The translations under genes were made by a program, and so were the position numbers. Below are positions 23,058-27,981 of a DNA stretch of 27,981 nt, piece by piece; the stretch's first letter is position 1, and each line of letters starts with the position of its first letter. This DNA comes from Flavobacteriaceae bacterium (GTDB lineage: Bacteria > Bacteroidota > Bacteroidia > Flavobacteriales > Flavobacteriaceae), in contig CANKLK010000010.1 of NCBI GenBank assembly GCA_947482805.1, forward strand, positions 1 through 27,981, given 5' to 3'. The notes under the pieces are model-generated. The model was not told the DNA's origin, did no database searches, and worked only from the letters and a program-made list of their open reading frames with translations.

Positions 23058-23119
23058 GATTAAGGATTTGGGAAATAGGAATTAAAATCCTTAATCTCAA
23101 AATCCTAATTCCTTAATTC
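23058..23119. repeat. Heptad-periodic inverted repeat in the ATPase-permease spacer
   Basis: GATTAAGGATT (23058-23068) pairs perfectly with AATCCTTAATC (23086-23096). A second pairing joins TAGGAATTA (23076-23084) and TAATTCCTT (23106-23114) at 8 of 9. G recurs at 23058, 23065, 23072 and 23079, and C at 23098, 23105, 23112 and 23119, again every 7 nt. Confidence 0.75.
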
Positions 23120-23121
23120 TT

Positions 23122-24042
23122 TTATTTAGTTACCGTTTGGATAAAAATATCATTCATGCTAGGAATTTTTTCGACAAAATGAGTTACTTGACCTCTTTGA
23201 ACCAAGGTGTTTAGTAAATCATTTGGCATAGCATTTCCAAGGTTAATTTCTAATTTTAATTCGTCGTTCAACGATTTGAAATCCGTTTGGGATAAAGTAA
23301 ATTTTTGTGACAAATCATACATAAGACCTTCGATATTATCGCTTAAAATTCCAACTTCATAGCTATTCGTTCTGAATTGCTTTTTGACATCAGTAAGTTT
23401 CCCTTCAATCAGTTTGTTGGATTTGTGAATTAAGGCAATATAATCACACATTTCTTCCACGCTTTCCATTCGATGTGTAGAAAAGATAACTGAAGTTCCT
23501 TGTCTGTTCAGCTCGATGATTTCATCTTTAATCAGATTGGCATTTACGGGGTCAAAACCAGAAAAAGGTTCGTCAAGAATAAGTAACTTTGGTTTGTGCA
23601 AAACGGTAACAACAAATTGTATTTTTTGTGCCATTCCCTTAGAAAGTTCCTGAATTTTTTTGTCCCACCAACCTTGAATTTCCAAACGATCAAACCAATA
23701 ATCCAATTGCTTTTTTGCCTCTTGTTTAGACAAACCTTTTAGTTGTGCCAAATACAAACACTGCTCGCCTACTTTCATGGTTTTATACAAACCTCTTTCT
23801 TCGGGCATATAACCAATTAAAGCAACGTGTTCAGGCTTAAGTTTTTCACCATCCAAAATTATTTCACCACTATCGGGCAGAGTAATTTGATTGATAATTC
23901 TAATTAGGGAAGTTTTTCCGGCACCATTTGGACCGAGAAGTCCATATATACTGCCTTTTGGAACGGTTAAAGAAACTTCATTAAGCGCGGTATAATTACC
24001 ATATTGCTTAACTACTTTGTTTACTTCAAGAATATTGCTCAT
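23122..24042 (-). CDS. ABC transporter ATP-binding protein (NatA-like)
   Basis: This 306-residue ATPase subunit powers the ABC-2 permease encoded downstream. Walker A GPNGAGKT is at 37-44. The signature is LSKGM (133-137), the variant usual in this subfamily in place of LSGGQ. Walker B LLILDEP is at 153-159 and the H-loop His190 is in STHRM. The C-terminal 80 residues are an extension of the DUF4162 kind. Together the pair resembles NatAB-like exporters for sodium, peptides or drugs; the substrate cannot be assigned. No TAnnTTTG box is convincing upstream. Confidence 0.93.
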   Translation of the reverse strand: MSNILEVNKVVKQYGNYTALNEVSLTVPKGSIYGLLGPNGAGKTSLIRIINQITLPDSGEIILDGEKLKPEHVALIGYMPEERGLYKTMKVGEQCLYLAQLKGLSKQEAKKQLDYWFDRLEIQGWWDKKIQELSKGMAQKIQFVVTVLHKPKLLILDEPFSGFDPVNANLIKDEIIELNRQGTSVIFSTHRMESVEEMCDYIALIHKSNKLIEGKLTDVKKQFRTNSYEVGILSDNIEGLMYDLSQKFTLSQTDFKSLNDELKLEINLGNAMPNDLLNTLVQRGQVTHFVEKIPSMNDIFIQTVTK

Positions 24043-24133
24043 GCTTTATTTTGATTTATTTAATCAATTTAGCCATTATGGACTAGGGAGTGTAAAAGTA
24101 AGCAATAAGTAATAAAATGAAATGATTTGTTAC

Positions 24134-24167
24134 AAAAAACCCACCCTGATTTTTACAAAAGGATGGG
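24134..24167 (-). terminator. Distal terminator after dnaJ
   Basis: On the minus strand CCCATCCT (24167-24160) pairs with AGGGTGGG (24147-24140), with one G-U wobble, and is followed by TTTTTT (24139-24134). It lies about 70 nt after the dnaJ stop. Confidence 0.75.
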
Positions 24168-24188
24168 AAAAATTGCTATGAAAAAGAA

Positions 24189-24208
24189 ATTACTTGCTTC
24201 CAAGTAAT
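24189..24208 (-). terminator. Proximal terminator-like hairpin after dnaJ
   Basis: ATTACTTG and CAAGTAAT pair perfectly around a 4-nt loop; on the minus strand the stem is followed by TTTCTTTTT. It lies 27 nt after the dnaJ stop, so the grpE-dnaJ transcript has two terminators in tandem. Confidence 0.7.
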
Positions 24209-24235
24209 AACCAAATGTAAAAAATATTTTTTTAA

Positions 24236-25360
24236 CTATGAAAACATATCCTTTACTTTTTCAAAAAAAGATTTGTCTCCTTTTTCCGGATTTGGAATAA
24301 AGTTTTCATCGGTTAACGATTTTTCAAAAAACTGACGTTGTTCTTTGTTTAGATTTTTTGGAGTCCAAACATTGATATGCACCAATAAATCACCATTACC
24401 ATAGCTATTCAGACTTGGAATTCCTTTTCCTTTCAGTCTTAAAATTTTTCCTGACTGAATACCGTCTTCAAGTTTAATCCTTACTTTACCATTTACCGCT
24501 TCGATTTCTTTAGAAATACCAAGTACTGCTTCAGCAAAACTGATGTATAAATCATAGTGAAGATTTTCACCTTCACGTTTTAAAAATTCATGTTCTAGCT
24601 CCTCAATAGCAACAATTAAATCTCCCGGAACTCCATTTCCAGGAGCGTCATTTCCTTTGCCTGAAACTTTTAATTGCATCCCGTCAACTACACCCGCAGG
24701 GATTTTGATAGAAACCGTTTCATCTTCCATTATCATTCCTTGAGCATCAGCATTATTGGGTTTACTTTCAATAGTTTGACCTGAGCCACCACAAACATGA
24801 CAAGTTGTAGCCGATTGCATTCTACCTAAAATGGTATTGGTAACTCTTAGTACCTGACCTTGTCCGTTGCAGGTTGAACAAGTTTTATATTTAACGCCAG
24901 GAGCCTGTATTTTACGTTTTACTTTTACTTTTTTCTCAACACCATTAGCAATTTCTTCTAAAGTCAATTTAACTTTGATACGAAGATTGCTTCCTTTTAC
25001 TCTTCGATTTCCACCAGAACCTCCGCCAAATCCTCCAAAACCGCTTCCTCCAAAAGCACCACCAAAAATATCTCCAAATTGGCTGAAAATATCATCCATG
25101 TTCATGTGATGTCCGCCACCATAACCGCCAGCACCATCAAAAGCGGCATGACCATATTGATCGTATTTTGCTTTTTTGTCTGCATCGCTCAAAACTTCAT
25201 ATGCTTCAGCAGCTGTTTTAAAATTTTCTTCGGCTTGTTTGTTTCCTGGATTTTTATCAGGATGAAATTCAATCGCTTTCTTTCGGTAGGCTTTCTTTAT
25301 TTCTTCTGGGGAAGCGTTTTTTGACACGCCTAATGTATCGTAAAAATCTTTTTTGCTCAT
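24236..25360 (-). CDS. dnaJ: Chaperone DnaJ (Hsp40), zinc centre I missing
   Basis: DnaJ is the co-chaperone that delivers clients to DnaK and stimulates its ATPase. It has 374 residues: a J domain (1-70) with HPD at 33-35, a Gly/Phe-rich linker (about 75-118), a cysteine region, two beta-barrel client domains and a C-terminal dimer segment. Canonical DnaJ has four CxxCxGxG repeats. Here only two remain, CSTCNGQG (161-168) and CHVCGGSG (187-194), which correspond to repeats 2 and 3 (zinc centre II). The positions of repeats 1 and 4 read KIQAPGVK and KPNNADAQG, with no cysteine, so zinc centre I cannot form. The gene follows grpE by 59 nt and two terminators follow it. Confidence 0.96.
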   Translation of the reverse strand: MSKKDFYDTLGVSKNASPEEIKKAYRKKAIEFHPDKNPGNKQAEENFKTAAEAYEVLSDADKKAKYDQYGHAAFDGAGGYGGGHHMNMDDIFSQFGDIFGGAFGGSGFGGFGGGSGGNRRVKGSNLRIKVKLTLEEIANGVEKKVKVKRKIQAPGVKYKTCSTCNGQGQVLRVTNTILGRMQSATTCHVCGGSGQTIESKPNNADAQGMIMEDETVSIKIPAGVVDGMQLKVSGKGNDAPGNGVPGDLIVAIEELEHEFLKREGENLHYDLYISFAEAVLGISKEIEAVNGKVRIKLEDGIQSGKILRLKGKGIPSLNSYGNGDLLVHINVWTPKNLNKEQRQFFEKSLTDENFIPNPEKGDKSFFEKVKDMFS

Positions 25361-25378
25361 AATATTTATATAAAATTC

Positions 25379-25398
25379 AAACGCGATTTATCGCGTTT
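25379..25398 (-). repeat. Hairpin in the grpE-dnaJ spacer
   Basis: AAACGCGA and TCGCGTTT pair perfectly around a TTTA loop, 18 nt before the dnaJ start. There is no T-tract directly after it on the minus strand, so it is more likely a processing or stability stem than a terminator. Confidence 0.65.
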
Positions 25399-25419
25399 CT
25401 ATTCAGTTGTAATTTAAAA

Positions 25420-25989
25420 TTAATTTCCAATTACAACCTTTGGAAAACGGATTATTTTATCCCCTAGTTTGTACCCTTTTTCAATTACATCTACAATTTT
25501 TCCTTTCAAATCGTCTGTTGGTGCAGGAATTTGGGTAATAGCTTCTGCAAAATCGGCATTAAAGCCATCGCCTACTCTTACTTCAACCTGCTCCAAACCT
25601 TTTGAGATAAGTGTAGTTTTTAATTTTTCATGAATTAATTCTACTCCTTTCAATAAAACATCATCGTCTGACTTTGAAATTTCCAGCATTGCTCTATCAA
25701 AATCATCCAATACCGGCAACATGGCTTGTAATACATCTTGATTGGCAGTTTTAAATAAATCAATTCTTTCTTTAGCGGTTCTTCTTTTGAAGTTTTCAAA
25801 TTCAGCAAAAAGACGAAGAAATTTATCTTTCTCATTGGCTAAATCTTCCTGAAGCTTTTCCTCAATAGATAATTCGGTTGCTGATTCAATTTCATTTACA
25901 CTATTTTCTGTTGTATTTTCATCAATAATTGTTTCTTTTTCTGGATTTTCAGTATTCATCGAGTTTTTATTTTTAAAAATATTTTTCAT
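25420..25989 (-). CDS. grpE: Nucleotide exchange factor GrpE
   Basis: GrpE releases ADP from DnaK to reset the chaperone cycle. From ATG 25989 the protein has 189 residues. The first 55 are charged and low-complexity (ENPEKETIIDENTTENS). A long coiled coil follows (about 55-110, EDLANEKDKFLRLFAEFENFKRRTAKE), then the four-helix dimer region and the beta domain ending IRFPKVVIGN. A TTG two codons upstream and an ATG at 25959 are alternatives. ATG 25989 fits the promoter, giving a leader of about 20 nt. It is the first gene of grpE-dnaJ. Confidence 0.95.
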   Translation of the reverse strand: MKNIFKNKNSMNTENPEKETIIDENTTENSVNEIESATELSIEEKLQEDLANEKDKFLRLFAEFENFKRRTAKERIDLFKTANQDVLQAMLPVLDDFDRAMLEISKSDDDVLLKGVELIHEKLKTTLISKGLEQVEVRVGDGFNADFAEAITQIPAPTDDLKGKIVDVIEKGYKLGDKIIRFPKVVIGN

Positions 25990-26014
25990 ATTCAATTCTT
26001 GATTTTCTGGTTTG

Positions 26015-26047
26015 CAAAAGTACTGCCATTTCTTTTAAAATGTCAAA
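26015..26047 (-). promoter_or_regulatory. Promoter of grpE-dnaJ
   Basis: On the minus strand TTTG (26047-26044) is followed after 21 nt by TACTTTTG (26022-26015), an exact TAnnTTTG. This is the only promoter in the window where both consensus elements are perfect. It looks like a housekeeping promoter; no CIRCE palindrome is visible. Confidence 0.7.
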
Positions 26048-26138
26048 TTGTCATTTAATTTTGTTTGATAAAAAAAATAACTGAAAATAAATATCAAATT
26101 TTAATAAAATTTTAAGACTGTTACGATTTCGTTTAGAT

Positions 26139-26257
26139 TAAATTTGTTTCTCTATATAAAATAGTAATAACTATAGGTTAGTTTATCGCTGTAAAAAATT
26201 ATTAATTCAAGAATCTTTATAGTAAAAAAAAGTGCTGTATATAACAGCACTTTTTTT
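26139..26257 (+). ncRNA. Candidate small RNA in the grpE-epimerase gap
   Basis: TAAATTTG (26139-26146) is an exact -7 box on the plus strand, where no gene follows. About 105 nt downstream stands a hairpin with a T-tract in plus orientation (26231-26257). The intervening sequence has no ORF but can fold (ATAGT/ACTAT at 26161-26174; ACTATA 26170-26175 with TATAGT 26218-26223). A -33 TTG is lacking. The call rests only on the promoter-terminator pairing. Confidence 0.25.
26224..26257. terminator. Bidirectional terminator
   Basis: AGTGCTGT (26231-26238) pairs with ACAGCACT (26244-26251) around ATATA. It is flanked by A7 on the left and T7 on the right, so it works in both directions. On the minus strand it ends the epimerase gene, whose stop codon lies inside the flanking tract. 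Confidence 0.88.
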
Positions 26258-27161
26258 ATGAATATAAATCCTCAATAGCTTCTTTTATATTGAGAAATCG
26301 AAATTGAAAACCCTCATCTATAATCTTTTGGGAACTTAAATTTTTACTAGAAAAAAGTAAATAGCTCATTTCACCAAGCAACAATTTCATTACTAACTCT
26401 GGTATATTAGGTAGAAAAAGCGGTTTTTTTAGCGTCTTAGCAATAACAGTTGTTAAGTCCTGATTGTTTGTCGGATTTGGAGTTACCGCATTATAAATAC
26501 CTTTCAATTGGTTTTCAATCACAAAACTAAACATTGCTACTAAGTCGTAAATGTGTATCCATGATTGTATTTGTTTACCATTTCCCATGGCAGCACCAAA
26601 ACCCATTTTAATGGGTTTTACCATTTCAGGTAAAGCACCTCCTAGATTAGAAAGTACAATTCCGGTTCTTAGTTTACAAACATTTAACCCTAAAACCTGA
26701 AATCGATCAGCACTTTCTTCCCATTTTTTTACAACATTAGAAAGAAAACTATCTTCTGTTTTTGTGGTAGTTTCATCATAAACTTTATCAAAACCTTCCG
26801 GATAAATAGCTGTTCCGGAGGCAGAAACAAATTGTTTTACTTGGTTTGGATTTTTTTTAACCAAATTATAAAGTAGTTCACTCGCTAAAGTTCTGCTTTC
26901 TATTATTTCTTGTTTGTAAGCGTTTGTCCATCGCTTTGCTATGTTAGCTCCGGCTAGATGAACAATGACGTCAACTCCGAAAATGCAATTTTCATCAATT
27001 TTACTTTGCTGCGGATTCCAATAAAAACCATGATAATTAGGTTTGATTTCAATCTTTGAAACTGAAGTAGTAAGATAATTTATTGTATGGCCTTTTGCAA
27101 GTAATACTTTTACCAGTTCAGTACCTATTAAACCTGTTGCCCCTGTAATTAAAATCTTCAT
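26256..27161 (-). CDS. TIGR01777 / YfcH-like NAD(P)-dependent epimerase
   Basis: This extended short-chain dehydrogenase has 301 residues. It begins with the Rossmann motif TGATGLIG (6-13) and shows HLAGANIAKRWT, the SASGTAIYP segment (family Ser/Tyr region), KLRTGIVLS and SWIHIYDL. The C-terminal 45 residues (LPNIPELVMKLLLGEM...) form the DUF1731 domain typical of YfcH-type proteins. The reaction is unknown; some relatives are annotated as cell-division-inhibitor or sugar-epimerase homologues without proof. It ends in a strong bidirectional terminator. A candidate -7 box about 110 nt upstream suggests an unusually long leader. Confidence 0.92.
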   Translation of the reverse strand: MKILITGATGLIGTELVKVLLAKGHTINYLTTSVSKIEIKPNYHGFYWNPQQSKIDENCIFGVDVIVHLAGANIAKRWTNAYKQEIIESRTLASELLYNLVKKNPNQVKQFVSASGTAIYPEGFDKVYDETTTKTEDSFLSNVVKKWEESADRFQVLGLNVCKLRTGIVLSNLGGALPEMVKPIKMGFGAAMGNGKQIQSWIHIYDLVAMFSFVIENQLKGIYNAVTPNPTNNQDLTTVIAKTLKKPLFLPNIPELVMKLLLGEMSYLLFSSKNLSSQKIIDEGFQFRFLNIKEAIEDLYS

Positions 27162-27272
27162 TTTGAAATTATTTTATTTCCTTCGGCTGTCTCATTCGCT
27201 CTAGTCGCTGCGCTGCATACAATTTCTTCGCAAATTTGCTAAAGCTTAGTTTCGGCTTCGCCTTGGGTTTGT

Positions 27273-27280
27273 CAAAATTA
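27273..27280 (-). promoter_or_regulatory. Candidate -7 box for the epimerase gene
   Basis: Read on the minus strand this is TAATTTTG, an exact match, 111 nt upstream of ATG 27161. If used, the leader would include the GC-richer stretch at 27181-27270. Confidence 0.35.
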
Positions 27281-27330
27281 CATTCAATAATTAATAAGTA
27301 ATACACGATTGTAATAGGTTTAACTTTTGT

Positions 27331-27786
27331 CTATGCTTTCAATTTGATACTCCATTCAAAGTTCATTTCAGAAACCTGTTCTCTTTTTTCATTTACTCCA
27401 ACAGATTTCATCCAAATAGTTTGTCCTTCACCGGTAGCAATTGTTTGTTTGATTGCTTCTTCTATCAAATGACCATCATTGCAAGTGAATGTAATTCGTC
27501 CGGTGGCTTTTTTTGAAAAGTTACTATTGTTGTTGGCAACCAACATCGAGATTTTTTTTCCGCTTTTTTTGATTTGCATCATTACTAGTGCACCAGTTGT
27601 CAATTCTGCAGCCATGGCTTGCACAGCAAAATACATTGAATTAAAAGGATTTTGATTAAACCATCTGTGCTTTACAGTTACAATACATTGTTCTTTTGAA
27701 ATAGACTTAACTCTTACACCACTCAAAAAAGCAGAAGGTAATTTAAAAAATAAAAAAATGTTTAATTTTAAAGGCGTAAATTCCAT
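27331..27786 (-). CDS. DUF4442 hotdog-fold (thioesterase-like) protein
   Basis: This 151-residue protein matches the DUF4442 pattern: an N-terminal helix (LNIFLFFKLPSAFLSGVRV), the segment KHRWFNQNPFNSMYFAVQAMAAELTTG that aligns with the hotdog central helix and active-site region of PaaI-like thioesterases, and a final strand (SEMNFEWSIKLKA). It would hydrolyse or bind acyl-CoA-type thioesters, but no substrate is known for this group. There is no signal peptide. It lies upstream of the epimerase gene on the same strand, 169 nt away. Confidence 0.85.
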   Translation of the reverse strand: MEFTPLKLNIFLFFKLPSAFLSGVRVKSISKEQCIVTVKHRWFNQNPFNSMYFAVQAMAAELTTGALVMMQIKKSGKKISMLVANNNSNFSKKATGRITFTCNDGHLIEEAIKQTIATGEGQTIWMKSVGVNEKREQVSEMNFEWSIKLKA

Positions 27787-27814
27787 AAAAGCTTTATTTT
27801 AATGTAAAAGTATA

Positions 27815-27846
27815 ACAATATAGATAGATTACAACTTGTTATCAAA
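27815..27846 (-). promoter_or_regulatory. Candidate promoter of the DUF4442 gene
   Basis: On the minus strand TTTG (27846-27843) is followed after 20 nt by TATATTGT (27822-27815), 6 of 8 to TAnnTTTG. It ends 28 nt before ATG 27786. Confidence 0.35.
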
Positions 27847-27981
27847 TGCTAATTTTATGTTAATTTTTAGTACTTTACATTGCATAATACCTTTTTTTTA
27901 TAGGAATCTTTGTTTAAGAATTTAATCTTATATAAAAAGTACATCTTAATGAAAATAGAGATTTTTTTTTCTATTTTTGAC

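Noticed and set aside
27949..27981. ATG followed by 10 open codons at the right edge as the start of a further gene
   Set aside because: Too short to support; no convincing promoter or recognisable protein start.

Overview
The window looks like chromosomal DNA from a member of the Flavobacteriaceae, most probably Flavobacterium or a close relative. This rests on the AT-rich composition, flavobacterial gene content and order (PASTA protein and RluD opposite ddl and coaD; a NUDIX gene opposite pyrE), very sparse Shine-Dalgarno sequences, and repeated exact matches to the Bacteroidota -7 promoter box TAnnTTTG. No rRNA, tRNA, CRISPR array, transposase or phage gene was seen. Most genes are core metabolism.

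Layout: (1) 1-1476, minus strand: rluD (cut by the window edge) and a PASTA protein. (2) 1770-3285, plus: ddl and coaD, cell wall and CoA synthesis. (3) 3452-6927, plus: a compact ethanolamine cassette, permease plus EutB and EutC, with no microcompartment genes. (4) 6964-9001, minus: a DbpA-like RNA helicase and a NUDIX hydrolase, divergent from (5) pyrE and an SRPBCC gene, plus. (6) 10148-10585: a gene-free spacer with a GC-rich inverted repeat and the wreck of an LTA-synthase-like gene. (7) 10586-20163, plus: a fatty-acid degradation region with acyl-CoA ligase, a lipoprotein alpha/beta hydrolase, then marR, fadN, a four-helix-bundle gene, fadA and fadE. (8) sdaA (plus), tail-to-tail with an ABC exporter pair (minus). 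(9) grpE-dnaJ (minus), a YfcH-like epimerase and a DUF4442 hotdog protein (minus).

How the genes work together: the ligase activates fatty acids to acyl-CoA. FadE, FadN and FadA then run beta-oxidation, in the gene order of Bacillus subtilis fadNAE but behind a MarR regulator that has a candidate operator just upstream. EutBC would release acetaldehyde and ammonia from ethanolamine, and SdaA releases pyruvate and ammonia from serine, so several genes feed central carbon from lipid or amino-acid breakdown.

The most unusual signal is in the spacers. Several gaps between co-directional genes hold inverted repeats built from degenerate 7-nt units: G recurs every 7 nt in the left half and C every 7 nt in the right half, while the sequence differs from spacer to spacer. 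In the fadN-fadA gap the four-helix-bundle gene (S23 / rRNA intervening-sequence protein family) lies exactly inside the loop of such a repeat. This resembles an IVS-like element placed in an mRNA spacer rather than in 23S rRNA. I regard these two linked observations as the best candidate for something undescribed.
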